Shown here: positions 8,770-17,852 of the stretch, piece by piece
Position numbering within the stretch: position 1 is the stretch's first letter
How the letters are laid out: every line of letters starts with the position of its first letter
Assembly (NCBI GenBank): GCA_003650125.1
Contig: QNFX01000003.1
Coordinates: 27,078 to 91,077, forward strand
Length of the DNA stretch: 64,000 nt
Origin: Campylobacterota bacterium
Lineage (GTDB): Bacteria; Bdellovibrionota; Bacteriovoracia; Bacteriovoracales; Bacteriovoracaceae
Direction of reading: 5' to 3'
The notes under the pieces: model-generated
Told to the model about the DNA's origin: nothing
The model's database searches: none
Seen by the model: the letters and a program-made list of their open reading frames with translations, nothing else
Program-made: the position numbers and the translations under genes

Positions 8770-9837
8770 ATGAGATTAAACCTATTAATTATATTTTTTC
8801 TTCTAATTGGGTGTTCATCTGTTAAGGCCCATAAAAAATCAAACAAAGTAAAACCGGTGACTAAAACGAGGTCGCTTAAAGCTAAAAGCAATTCGCTCGG
8901 GTTAAGGTATCATAAGCATCATTACAATTATTGGAAAAATTATTTTTTAACTAAACGGAAAAAGGGATTTTTAAGATTCTTAAAAAATGGGGCAAGATTT
9001 AAAAGTATCGTGGAAAATATTTTTAAGATGAATGGACTGCCTAAAGAATTGTATTATGTGGGGATGATAGAAAGTGGTTTCTATCTTAAGGCAAAAAGTG
9101 TGGCAAATGCAGTAGGGCCATGGCAATTCATCAAAGGAACTGGAAAAAGATATGGCCTTAGAATTGATCGGTATGTTGATGAAAGAAAAAGTATATATAA
9201 GGCAACATGGGCAGCGGCCCAATACTTTAAGGATCTTTACAATATTTTTGGCAGTTGGGAATTGGCCTTATGTGCTTACAATGCCGGAGAATACAGGATT
9301 ATTAATGCCATTAGAAAAGGAAAGACCAGAGATTATCGAGTACTAGTGAAAAAGAAACTTATTCCTAAAGAAACCACCTTATATATTCCGAAAGTAGTGG
9401 CGGCCATGGATGTGGCAAAAAGATTTAAGAAATATCATAAAAAAGATACCAATATATTTTATAATGCCTACGCTGTTGATATCAAGAGAACTACAAACTT
9501 AAAAAAAATCAGACAAAAACTTAAAATAAATAGGCTCACATTTTTAAAATTAAACCCAGATATAAGAAAAAATGTAGTAAAGGTGGTAGGAAAAAAAACT
9601 TTTAAATTATTTATTCCTAAAAGTAGTAGTAAATATTTATCCCGAATTGCAAGCTCCCTTACCCGTGTAAAACGATCTGCCAGAAGAAAAAGTAAGCACT
9701 ATCATGTAAAAAAGGGAGATACCTTATCTCGGCTATCTAGAAAGTTTAAAATTTCGGTAAGAAAACTTTTGGCCTTAAATGATACTAAGAGTACGAAAAT
9801 AAAAGTAGGGCAGAAGTTATTAATTAGAAAATTGTAA
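8770..9837 (+). CDS. Lytic murein transglycosylase lipoprotein with LysM (MltD-like)
   Basis: This peptidoglycan-cleaving lytic transglycosylase would act at the outer membrane or periplasm. The ATG at 8770 gives a lipoprotein signal MRLNLLIIFFLLIGC with the lipid cysteine at residue 15; a TTG frame extends upstream to 8713 but would bury that signal. The SLT domain has the catalytic glutamate in VGMIESGFY (Glu101), then SVANAVGPWQFI and ALCAYNAGE, all diagnostic. A single LysM domain sits at the C-terminus (HVKKGDTLSRLSRKF to the end), giving 355 residues. In a predator this kind of enzyme could serve cell-wall remodelling of self or prey, which is inference. Confidence 0.9.
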   Translation: MRLNLLIIFFLLIGCSSVKAHKKSNKVKPVTKTRSLKAKSNSLGLRYHKHHYNYWKNYFLTKRKKGFLRFLKNGARFKSIVENIFKMNGLPKELYYVGMIESGFYLKAKSVANAVGPWQFIKGTGKRYGLRIDRYVDERKSIYKATWAAAQYFKDLYNIFGSWELALCAYNAGEYRIINAIRKGKTRDYRVLVKKKLIPKETTLYIPKVVAAMDVAKRFKKYHKKDTNIFYNAYAVDIKRTTNLKKIRQKLKINRLTFLKLNPDIRKNVVKVVGKKTFKLFIPKSSSKYLSRIASSLTRVKRSARRKSKHYHVKKGDTLSRLSRKFKISVRKLLALNDTKSTKIKVGQKLLIRKL

Positions 9838-9881
9838 ATTAAATCCTTTTCAAATTATAAACCTTTTTATATCAACACCAC

Positions 9882-11012
9882 ATGAGAATCGGTTTCGATG
9901 CAAAAAGAGTTTTTCACAATTTCAGGGGGCTGGGGAATTATTCCAGAACTCTGATTTCAGGACTCGATAAGTACTACCCCAAGGATGAATTATATCTTTT
10001 TACCCCAGATTTTAGTGATAAAACCTGGATCAAAAACCATCTCGATTTAAAGGTAATAACCCCAGAAAAGTCGTTTTTTAAGAGGTTTCCAACTCTGTGG
10101 AGAAGTATCTTTTTAGGGCAAGATCTTTTAAAATATGACTTAGATATTTATCATGGTCTAAGTCATGAAATCCCACCTTTTATAGAGAAGCAAAATATAA
10201 AAAAGGTGGTTACGATCCATGACCTTTTATTCCTACGCTATCCTGAGAATTTCCCTTGGATTGATCGACAAGTGTATAAATGGAAATTCAGTTCTAGTTG
10301 TCATAGAGCAGATTTGATAGTTGCCATCTGTGAACAAACAAAAAAAGATATCATAGAATTTTTAAATATTCCTCAAGAGAAAATTAAGGTCTTATATCAA
10401 AGTTGTAATCCTCTTTTTTATAAGAAATTAAATGCTAAGACCAAATCCGATTATAGAAAAAAATATTCATTACCAGACAAGTTTATTCTTTATGTAGGGG
10501 CCCTAGAAGTGAATAAAAATGTAATAAATTTAATCAGGGCCTATAAAAAAACTGATACAGCTATGCCGTTGGTAATTGTTGGCAGAGGAGAGAACTATAA
10601 AAAATTATTGGAAAAAGAAATTATAGACCTTGGCATAAAGGAAAAAATTTTGTTTCTCGATTTTGTTCCCTTGGCCGACCTTCCAGGCCTTTATCAAAAT
10701 GCTCACCTATTTGTATTCCCAAGTTTCTTTGAAGGATTTGGACTTCCCATTGTTGAGGCGATGTTTAGTGGCGTTCCAGTTATCACTACTAAGGGCTCTT
10801 GTTTTCCGGAGGCCGGAGGCCCAAATACGATTTATGTTGACCCCCATGGGCCGGATGAATTGTGCATAGCGATAAAGACGGTGCTAGGCAACGACATGTT
10901 GCGCCACGAAATGATTCAAAAAGGCCTGGAATATGTAACAAAATTTACATCAGAGGCAACAAGTCATAAGCTACGGCAAGTTTACCAAAATTTGTTAAAG
11001 ACACACAAGTAA
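9882..11012 (+). CDS. Glycosyltransferase family 4
   Basis: This is a cytoplasmic GT-B glycosyltransferase of the GT4 (mannosyltransferase/WbaZ-like) group. The N-terminal domain shows KRVFHNFRGLGNYSRTLI. The C-terminal donor-binding domain has ILYVGALEVNKNV, VIVGRGENYKKL, and the EX7E signature in FFEGFGLPIVEAMFSG, with a downstream FPEAGG loop. At 376 residues it is complete. It lies 44 bases after the transglycosylase and is followed by a gap with a promoter for the next gene. It probably takes part in LPS or capsule synthesis; substrate unknown. Confidence 0.88.
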   Translation: MRIGFDAKRVFHNFRGLGNYSRTLISGLDKYYPKDELYLFTPDFSDKTWIKNHLDLKVITPEKSFFKRFPTLWRSIFLGQDLLKYDLDIYHGLSHEIPPFIEKQNIKKVVTIHDLLFLRYPENFPWIDRQVYKWKFSSSCHRADLIVAICEQTKKDIIEFLNIPQEKIKVLYQSCNPLFYKKLNAKTKSDYRKKYSLPDKFILYVGALEVNKNVINLIRAYKKTDTAMPLVIVGRGENYKKLLEKEIIDLGIKEKILFLDFVPLADLPGLYQNAHLFVFPSFFEGFGLPIVEAMFSGVPVITTKGSCFPEAGGPNTIYVDPHGPDELCIAIKTVLGNDMLRHEMIQKGLEYVTKFTSEATSHKLRQVYQNLLKTHK

Positions 11013-11060
11013 AACCCTTTGTTTTCAATAACTTATGGGATTGTAATTTATATTCACTGC

Positions 11061-11089
11061 TTGCCTTAAAAGATTCCATCAAGTATTTT
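11061..11089 (+). promoter_or_regulatory. Candidate sigma70-type promoter for the FadL-like operon
   Basis: TTGCCT (11061-11066) and TATTTT (11084-11089) are 17 bases apart, placed about 45 bases before the chosen ATG at 11136, in the only real gap between the glycosyltransferase and the outer-membrane protein gene. Confidence 0.5.
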
Positions 11090-11135
11090 TAGCTACTTAA
11101 ATTTAATGGACCATTTTTTATCAGGAACGATTCTT

Positions 11136-12449
11136 ATGAATAAAATTTTTATTGTTTTATGTTTTCTATTTTTTCAAAACTCCTTTGCAGCGCTTACAGA
11201 CTCGTTTGGAATTGGTACCAGAAATATTTTCTTAGGAGGCGCAGCGGACCTTACCGATGGTGGTGCTTATGCTTCAAAAGGTAATCCTGCTTCTCTAACA
11301 AAAATTAAAAAGACTTTGATGGATACTTCTATTCAAGTTAATAGTCCAAATCTTGAAGATACCAAGCTTGTGCTTAGTGATCCTGCTGCTTCCGGACTGA
11401 CTCAAGATACTTACAGTGCTTCAAATGCCAGTAATATGAATGGGCTGACCTTTGGAATGACTCTGCCACTTGGATCAAGAATTTCCTTTGGGGTTTCTGG
11501 GGCAATGCCAGCAGGATCTTTGGCAAAAGTTTATGCCTACTCAGGAAAAGAATCCAACTATCTACACTACATGGACCGACAGGCCAGACCAGAGATTTAT
11601 ACCGGACTTGGTATCAAATTATGGGAACCTCTCTCTATTGGTTTAGGGGCCTTCTTTTCGATTAAAGCAGATGGGACTATCCAAAGTGCTATGTCTGATA
11701 CCGATCAAGAAAATAGGATGCTGCTTGATTTAAAACCAATTCTCGTTCCTTATGCTGGAATCCTTTGGACACAAAATTTAGCAAAAGATGAAGAGCTTAT
11801 AATTGGTGCCACTTATCGGGCCGAACATAATGCTAAGGCCGAACTTAAAGTAGATATTAGGATGGGAGTAGGTAGTATTGGCATGATACCAGTGCAAGCA
11901 GAGTCTCAACTTTTAGCATTTTATGACCCTGCAAAAATTAGCATGGGACTTGGTTTTAAAAATAAAAAGATTGGAACTTATTTTGGACTTGAAAACATTC
12001 AGTACTCAAAATTCAAGGCCAATATTATGCAAATGAATAATGGTATTTTTGACGGTCTTGAAAATGGTGAACTCTCAAGAAATCCTATTGTACTCCAAGA
12101 TTCTTGGACAGTTAGAACTGGTTTTGAATTAAAGGAATGGATACCCATTTTTAATGGCAATGTTAATTCTCAAATTGGTTTTGAATACCAAACATCGGCA
12201 TTACCGAGTGATCCAATATCACTAGCAATGTTGGATACTGATAAAACTGTAGTTAACTTTGGATCAGGTTTTAGATTTCCTAAAATAGAGGGAATCGTAA
12301 AGATGCCACTAACATTTAACCTTGGTTTTAAATGGACCCATCTATTTGATGAATCATATACCGTAGTTAATTCAGCTGGAGGTATTTCTAGTGCCCAAAT
12401 TGGTGGGGAAGTTTTTAGTTTCATAACTGGAGTTGTCGTTGAAATTTAA
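11136..12449 (+). CDS. Outer-membrane protein, FadL/OmpP1-like
   Basis: This 437-residue protein has a clear signal peptide (MNKIFIVLCFLFFQNSFA) after ATG 11136. AGGA is placed 8 bases upstream; an in-frame ATG at 11106 would add ten residues ahead of the signal. The mature N-terminus has GIGTRNIFLGGAADLTDGG and then GNPASL, the pattern of OmpP1/FadL/TodX channels. The rest alternates beta-strand-like segments to the C-terminus. FadL-type channels pass hydrophobic compounds such as fatty acids across the outer membrane (known); the substrate here is unknown. The end overlaps the start of the giant lipoprotein gene, so the two are coupled. Confidence 0.75.
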   Translation: MNKIFIVLCFLFFQNSFAALTDSFGIGTRNIFLGGAADLTDGGAYASKGNPASLTKIKKTLMDTSIQVNSPNLEDTKLVLSDPAASGLTQDTYSASNASNMNGLTFGMTLPLGSRISFGVSGAMPAGSLAKVYAYSGKESNYLHYMDRQARPEIYTGLGIKLWEPLSIGLGAFFSIKADGTIQSAMSDTDQENRMLLDLKPILVPYAGILWTQNLAKDEELIIGATYRAEHNAKAELKVDIRMGVGSIGMIPVQAESQLLAFYDPAKISMGLGFKNKKIGTYFGLENIQYSKFKANIMQMNNGIFDGLENGELSRNPIVLQDSWTVRTGFELKEWIPIFNGNVNSQIGFEYQTSALPSDPISLAMLDTDKTVVNFGSGFRFPKIEGIVKMPLTFNLGFKWTHLFDESYTVVNSAGGISSAQIGGEVFSFITGVVVEI

Positions 12450-15400
12450 TTTTATATTTTTAATCATATTATTTCTTCTTGGTTGTGGGAAACCAGATCA
12501 GCCGATCTCTACTGATTATAGTCCTTACAAGACAGAATCTTCTCTTCTCTCCTGTAAAAGTCTAAGATTTCCTAAAGACTTAAAGTTTAATGGAAATCTC
12601 CTCTATAATATACCTAAATGTCTTTCAAATAAAACTGAGTCAGGGGAAGAAACTCTGGCAGGAACAGTTTCGATAATTGAAACCTTAGGGATTGAGGGGC
12701 TGGATTCCCTTACTGATCTACTTAAATTAAACCCCACAAAGGATGAAAATAAATATCCTCTGATAAGGTCTTTTTTAACACTAACTGAAAGAGGTGTGGT
12801 TCAAGACGGGGTGATCTCTGAAAAATTATTAACTGAGAGGTTTGGCTTTTTTCAAGAATATTCTTCAGAACTTAACCCCTATTGGATGGTTACTCTCTTA
12901 GTTGAGATGGCGGAGAGTGGCGGAGCAAAAAATCTGCTAAATTTATTATTTCCGATGGTTGATGAGATAGAAATAAAAAATCTTATGGCCTTAAATCGGG
13001 CCCTTTTAGTAGATGAAACATTTCAAAATGCGGCCCTTACATTGATTAATGGAATCTTAGCAAATCAAGATATATACGATCCCTTAAAAAAAATATTAAC
13101 TCTTGAAGATTCATACGCCTTTCCTAAACAACTGGAACAAGATTGTCTTGCTGAATGGCTTGATCCTCTTCCACGAGGAGAAAAGGGGGAGTGTTTAAAT
13201 GATATTGACCTTAGAGACTTTGAAGGGGTTGCCTCAAATAACGACCTAGAGGAGCTTAAAGGTTTTGATGAGGTAAAGGATGAGCGAGTTAGAAAACTTG
13301 GAAAGATGGTGTCTCAAGTTTCAAAAAGTTTCTTGACTTTAGAATCAAAGGAAAGACTAGCTGCTTTAAAAAGACTTTCCAGAGGTGGGAAGCAGGCCCT
13401 AAATACGCAAGATGGATTTGTTCGAAATATGGTATCCCTAATTGATTTTTTTCTCGGAGATAAAGGAAAAGAGAGTAAAGTGAAGGTTTCCGATCTTGAC
13501 TTTATAATGGATGGACTTTTCGAAAGTATCGATCAGACCGGCCCTGATGCAGTTAAGGCCCTGAATCAAAAAGTTGCCTCATCAAGGTTACACTACCTTG
13601 CCGAACAAAAAATATTAGATGGAGGAAGTTTATCAAGTTGTAATAACTTAAACCTTCCGGCCTTAAGAGAAATTGATCAAAATAATAGAGTCGAACTTTT
13701 AAAAGGACTCTCAGTTTACTTTCTTCCGTACGAAGAATGTCCCTATGGACTTTCACCACTTGCTACTTTTTATTTTGAAAGCATAATTAATAAAATTGGA
13801 ATTAACACCGACTGCAAGGGAATAGATGGAAATCTATATAACGATAGCTGTCTAGATGAAGATCATTTGAAATTAATTGCTAAAGATCTGAAGGCCCTTG
13901 ATTATGATGAATGGGTAAGATTTGAAACACCTAATCCGAAAACGTTAAAGGAGTTTGTTTTAGAGGTCCTAACGGAGACTAAAGATCGTCTCAAGGAAGA
14001 TCCCTACTATCTACATTGGCCACATTTTGCTGAAGGAAAGACTCCAGTTAAGGTTTTAACTCATGTGATAAATAAAGTGATTGCATCAGGTGAGTTAACA
14101 GTCGAGAAAATTGCCTTGTTAGATATTGAGTTAGAACAAGACTCAGTAACAAAAAAAATCTTAAGGCATGATTTTATAGAAAATCTATTAACTAAAAAAA
14201 TAGATGACCTGAAGGTTTATGCGGATACCTTCTCGGGGATTTTTAAAGGCAATAATGTCTCCAATAAAAAGGCATTAAATATTTTTAGTGGGGCGTACTT
14301 TTACGGACCTCTTGAAAACTTTATATCATCTAATCTATTTCCTCAGAAAATAAATCCTGAAGTTATTAATTTTTTTACAGATGATAGGTTTAGAGTTGAA
14401 GAACTAATCGGAAGAGTGAGGATGAACGGAGTGTTTTTAAATAATGCTCTTTTGTTTGCCGATGACCTCCCTTTTAACTTCAAATTTTTAGGAGAAAAGA
14501 AAAGATCTCTTGATTTCTCGTATGACAAAGATGAATCAGGTCAATATGTATTTGATAGAATTGGCATTAGTAAGAACCCCACACAAGGTAGAGACCTATT
14601 TAGTGATAGCTATTTAAGGTTTAATAGGCTGCTTTTTGAGGACACCTTAATGGGTGTAAACTTAAAAGAATCAAAAGGGGATGAATTTGATTATTGGGCG
14701 AAAAATATTCTGTTTAAAGAATTAAACGAGTATTCCCATTGGGAAAAGAAATTTAAGACTTATAAAAGTGGAAACAATGCAAGCTATAAGTTCTTTAAGA
14801 CAACACCTTACTCCATAGATCAGGCAAGAAAAATAGCTTTGTTTTATTCCAGAAATTTTTTGATGGCCGATTCAACTTACCTTGGAGAAGGTGTTGATTT
14901 TGAAAAAACAAGGAAGAAAAAATTTGCTCCAATTAATTATAAATATTTGAATTTAACAGATCCCAAAAAAGAATATTGGAACTATTTTCAAAAGTTATAT
15001 CCATCATCACTTAAAAGTGAAGGGCGGGTTCAAACTTATGGAGAGATCAATCAAAAAATTATGGAGTGGGATGAGGCAGAGTACAGAAATATCCAATGGG
15101 ATAAATTACCTACTGATAAAAGGAAAAAAAGGGAATTCAAGCTAAATGATTTTGGCCCATTAGGGATTGAGGTAGTTAAAACCTATACGACACTTAATTT
15201 ATTTACGACTAATCGAAAGCTAAAATACATGCCTCTTTTTGGCATTGATACTGAGTGTACACTTTCCAATAGAAAAGAATCTAAATGTCCATTAACCTTT
15301 AAAGACATTACGACCGCTGATGGAAAGGTAATTAATGGGTTTACAAATCTTAAAAAGAACGTATCTGATGCCTTGCTTAGAAAGTTTTGTCCTTATATAG

Positions 15401-17058
15401 ATGAATCTACTTCCAGTTTTTCCCCAGAGTTTTTGGCCTCGATGGATAAAACATTGATGATAAAAATCATCGATTCAGAATTTAAGGAAGTATGTCAAAA
15501 TACTAAAAATCAATTTAATGAATTAAATGATAATCTTCCTTCTTGGTATCATGAAAAGGTCCTAACAGATTTATATACTTTAGGGAAAAATCCAAAACTT
15601 AAAAAAGGTCTTTCTCACTTAGGCGCTAATATTAAATATTATAAGCTGAAAAGAAGATATAAAAAATCCCCAGAGTTGATGGCCCGTGAACTAATGAACA
15701 GCAAGGGTTTCTTGCCTTCAAAATATTTAAAATATTATGTTAGACATACGAGGGATCATCGAGGGTTTTTAACAGTATTTCCTGGTGCTATAAATACTTA
15801 TCAAAACTATCTATTCAATTTGTCCTTAGGAATGGGCCCACAAATTGATGATGCCTTGGCCCGATATGGTGCAGGAGTAAAAGTTAATCAAGACCTGAGA
15901 AATGGAATTGTTCAAGATTTCCTAATGAATCACCTAATTAAAAAGCAAAAGGAATTTAAAAATAGAGATGTAGCGGCAATTGAGTTGATTTTAAAAGTTC
16001 TTCAAGATGTTGATGAAGTTCAGATCAATTCTCTGACAGGATTGTTGGCGTATCCTCAAGACATAGAATCGCTTACCAGTTTTACTGGAACCTATGCTCT
16101 CTTTTTGAAATTTTTGATGAACCAAGTTCCCCATGGGGAATTTTGGAAGCAGCCTGGATCAAAGGCCTTAAAGCAACTTATGAGACAAGAGAATCTTCGT
16201 GCTTTAACTGATATCATTGGCAAATTTGATTTAGATGAGATTAACCGTGCTTTAAAGGTTTTACAAAAATCTATTATTGATTTGGGAGATTCGCATGAAT
16301 CTGTAAAAGTCATAAGAATTGTAAGAGACTTTTTGAAAGATGAATTTTTATCTATTCACAAGAGTAATGGCAAAGGAACGGTCTTTATATTTGAGGATCT
16401 TCTTCGAAATTTATATGAAGAGGTCTTTTTTAAATTATCAAATGAAGATTTAAATAAAGTTTTTGATACCATTGTTAAAGATGGATTGAAGGATTTTAAA
16501 GGGGAGGAGGCAAAATCCATCCTTGAGGATTTTGATTTTCTAAATTACTTCACTTTAAAAAATACTCATAAATTATTAAGAGTTTATCAAAGTCATTTTA
16601 ATAATAGGCCTGTAGTAAAAGAATCTGATGAAAATTTCTTCTTTAATTTAGTAAATAGTTTATTAAAACCATTTAAAATGCCAGGGGCCATATTTGGTTC
16701 AAAGATATTGGCCAATATATTAGAAGATGAAAGGCTTGGGACCTGGGAAGGGCTTTTAAAACCACTTCTTTTTGAAGATAAGTATCAGAGTAATTTTTTA
16801 GATGTTTTAGGACGTTTTAACCAAGTGAGTTTAGACGATGTTGATAAAGGGTTGGTCGAAAGCAATATTTTAATTCCCTCAACTCATCATTCGTTAAAGT
16901 TTCTGAGAAAGAATATGATTTGGAGACCTGATGTGTCAAAAGATATTAAGTATAGTGTTGATTCATTTTTTAGGTTAAGTTTACCAGATGGCCAATTATG
17001 GAAGGGGAATTATTCCCTTTTAAAGAATTGGTTGACGCAAGCTGCAGATGTAAAGTAA
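12439..17058 (+). CDS. Giant lipoprotein of unknown function (1539 residues)
   Basis: This is a very large predicted lipoprotein. A TTG at 12439, 6 bases after GGAG, gives MKFNFIFLIILFLLGCGK with the lipid cysteine at residue 16; a TTG two codons earlier is less well placed. The mature part is charged and looks mostly alpha-helical, with no transmembrane helix. Scattered cysteines may form disulfides. I recognise no catalytic motif and no clear internal repeats. It starts inside the FadL-like gene and ends 42 bases before the SRPBCC-like gene, so all three probably share one message. Its size suggests a structural or scaffold role across the periplasm, which is speculation. Confidence 0.8.
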   Translation: MKFNFIFLIILFLLGCGKPDQPISTDYSPYKTESSLLSCKSLRFPKDLKFNGNLLYNIPKCLSNKTESGEETLAGTVSIIETLGIEGLDSLTDLLKLNPTKDENKYPLIRSFLTLTERGVVQDGVISEKLLTERFGFFQEYSSELNPYWMVTLLVEMAESGGAKNLLNLLFPMVDEIEIKNLMALNRALLVDETFQNAALTLINGILANQDIYDPLKKILTLEDSYAFPKQLEQDCLAEWLDPLPRGEKGECLNDIDLRDFEGVASNNDLEELKGFDEVKDERVRKLGKMVSQVSKSFLTLESKERLAALKRLSRGGKQALNTQDGFVRNMVSLIDFFLGDKGKESKVKVSDLDFIMDGLFESIDQTGPDAVKALNQKVASSRLHYLAEQKILDGGSLSSCNNLNLPALREIDQNNRVELLKGLSVYFLPYEECPYGLSPLATFYFESIINKIGINTDCKGIDGNLYNDSCLDEDHLKLIAKDLKALDYDEWVRFETPNPKTLKEFVLEVLTETKDRLKEDPYYLHWPHFAEGKTPVKVLTHVINKVIASGELTVEKIALLDIELEQDSVTKKILRHDFIENLLTKKIDDLKVYADTFSGIFKGNNVSNKKALNIFSGAYFYGPLENFISSNLFPQKINPEVINFFTDDRFRVEELIGRVRMNGVFLNNALLFADDLPFNFKFLGEKKRSLDFSYDKDESGQYVFDRIGISKNPTQGRDLFSDSYLRFNRLLFEDTLMGVNLKESKGDEFDYWAKNILFKELNEYSHWEKKFKTYKSGNNASYKFFKTTPYSIDQARKIALFYSRNFLMADSTYLGEGVDFEKTRKKKFAPINYKYLNLTDPKKEYWNYFQKLYPSSLKSEGRVQTYGEINQKIMEWDEAEYRNIQWDKLPTDKRKKREFKLNDFGPLGIEVVKTYTTLNLFTTNRKLKYMPLFGIDTECTLSNRKESKCPLTFKDITTADGKVINGFTNLKKNVSDALLRKFCPYIDESTSSFSPEFLASMDKTLMIKIIDSEFKEVCQNTKNQFNELNDNLPSWYHEKVLTDLYTLGKNPKLKKGLSHLGANIKYYKLKRRYKKSPELMARELMNSKGFLPSKYLKYYVRHTRDHRGFLTVFPGAINTYQNYLFNLSLGMGPQIDDALARYGAGVKVNQDLRNGIVQDFLMNHLIKKQKEFKNRDVAAIELILKVLQDVDEVQINSLTGLLAYPQDIESLTSFTGTYALFLKFLMNQVPHGEFWKQPGSKALKQLMRQENLRALTDIIGKFDLDEINRALKVLQKSIIDLGDSHESVKVIRIVRDFLKDEFLSIHKSNGKGTVFIFEDLLRNLYEEVFFKLSNEDLNKVFDTIVKDGLKDFKGEEAKSILEDFDFLNYFTLKNTHKLLRVYQSHFNNRPVVKESDENFFFNLVNSLLKPFKMPGAIFGSKILANILEDERLGTWEGLLKPLLFEDKYQSNFLDVLGRFNQVSLDDVDKGLVESNILIPSTHHSLKFLRKNMIWRPDVSKDIKYSVDSFFRLSLPDGQLWKGNYSLLKNWLTQAADVK

Positions 17059-17100
17059 AAGATCGGATAAATTTTGGTCTACATTATAAGGAGAATTTAA

Positions 17101-17784
17101 ATGAAATTATTAATTGGACTTACGATAAGTATGACTCTTTGGAGTTCGCTTGCTTTTGGTGGAATGGAAAGTATGGTTCCAGTTCCTGAAGGATGTTATG
17201 AAGAGAATTCACTGACTTATTGTGTGAGAAATAACTGGGAAAAAGTTAGATTACCAGGGGAAAGAAAGAAACAGTTAATCGTATATGTAAATTTCTATGC
17301 TCAACTTGGAATGGATGAATATTCTTCTATCGAAGAATTAGAAGATATATTTACCGATTTCGAAGCTTGGCCAGATTATGTCGTAAACTCTCGAAATGTA
17401 AGATATAGATATTCTAGAACTCTTACGCCAACGGTTATAGCTGGAGGAGAAGTAATTCAGCATAATGTTTCTGATTATGAAATGCGAAGACCTTTTGGTT
17501 GGGAAAGAATTATTGAAAAATCAGATTACATAAAGCTTGAAAACATCGCTGGTTCAGAAGTTAGTTACAAATTCACTTTGGATAAGAGTTTCGACGAAAC
17601 TAGAGGATTAAAGGATAAAATAGGCTTTATTCACGTTTCAACTGATGAAGAAAATGGAGTTTATAATATTCAGGTTAACCTTACAGTTAGACCTAATATC
17701 AATATTCTTGGAGATGTAACCGCAAAAGTAACCACTAGAGGGCTTGTGGATATTTTCAAGGGAATGTTTGACCTAGACGATTAA
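17101..17784 (+). CDS. Periplasmic SRPBCC/START-like protein
   Basis: This 227-residue exported protein has a signal peptide (MKLLIGLTISMTLWSSLAFG) and an AAGGAG ribosome site ahead of the ATG. The mature part has the order of elements seen in SRPBCC (START/polyketide-cyclase) folds. These are an early helix (SSIEELEDIFTDFEAWPDY), a series of strands including RRPFGWERII, and a C-terminal helix (TTRGLVDIFKGMF) after VNLTVRPN. Such folds hold hydrophobic ligands in a deep pocket. The assignment is by pattern only and moderate. A strong terminator follows immediately, making this the last gene of the FadL-like operon. A periplasmic lipid carrier for the upstream channel is a plausible inference. 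Confidence 0.65.
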   Translation: MKLLIGLTISMTLWSSLAFGGMESMVPVPEGCYEENSLTYCVRNNWEKVRLPGERKKQLIVYVNFYAQLGMDEYSSIEELEDIFTDFEAWPDYVVNSRNVRYRYSRTLTPTVIAGGEVIQHNVSDYEMRRPFGWERIIEKSDYIKLENIAGSEVSYKFTLDKSFDETRGLKDKIGFIHVSTDEENGVYNIQVNLTVRPNINILGDVTAKVTTRGLVDIFKGMFDLDD

Positions 17785-17785
17785 T

Positions 17786-17813
17786 AAAAGGCCTATTTAC
17801 AGGCCTTTTTTCT
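17786..17813 (+). terminator. Rho-independent terminator
   Basis: A perfect 9-base stem AAAAGGCCT/AGGCCTTTT with the 6-base loop ATTTAC is followed by a T-run, beginning 2 bases after the stop of the SRPBCC-like gene. It closes the FadL-like operon. Confidence 0.88.
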
Positions 17814-17823
17814 TTTCAATTAA

Positions 17824-17851
17824 AATGGCCTGTACTACACTGCAGGCCATT
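17824..17851 (+). promoter_or_regulatory. Inverted repeat covering the ribosome site of the next gene
   Basis: AATGGCCTG (17824-17832) and CAGGCCATT (17843-17851) form a perfect 9-base stem with a 10-base loop that ends one base before the ATG at 17853. The only Shine-Dalgarno-like bases (GCAGG) lie in or beside the 3' arm, so the hairpin could mask translation start, or it could be a dyad operator at the promoter. Confidence 0.5.
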
Positions 17852-17852
17852 C

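Noticed and set aside
9152..9346. Plus-strand frame inside the transglycosylase gene
   Set aside because: Shadow frame of a well-supported gene, with no ribosome site.
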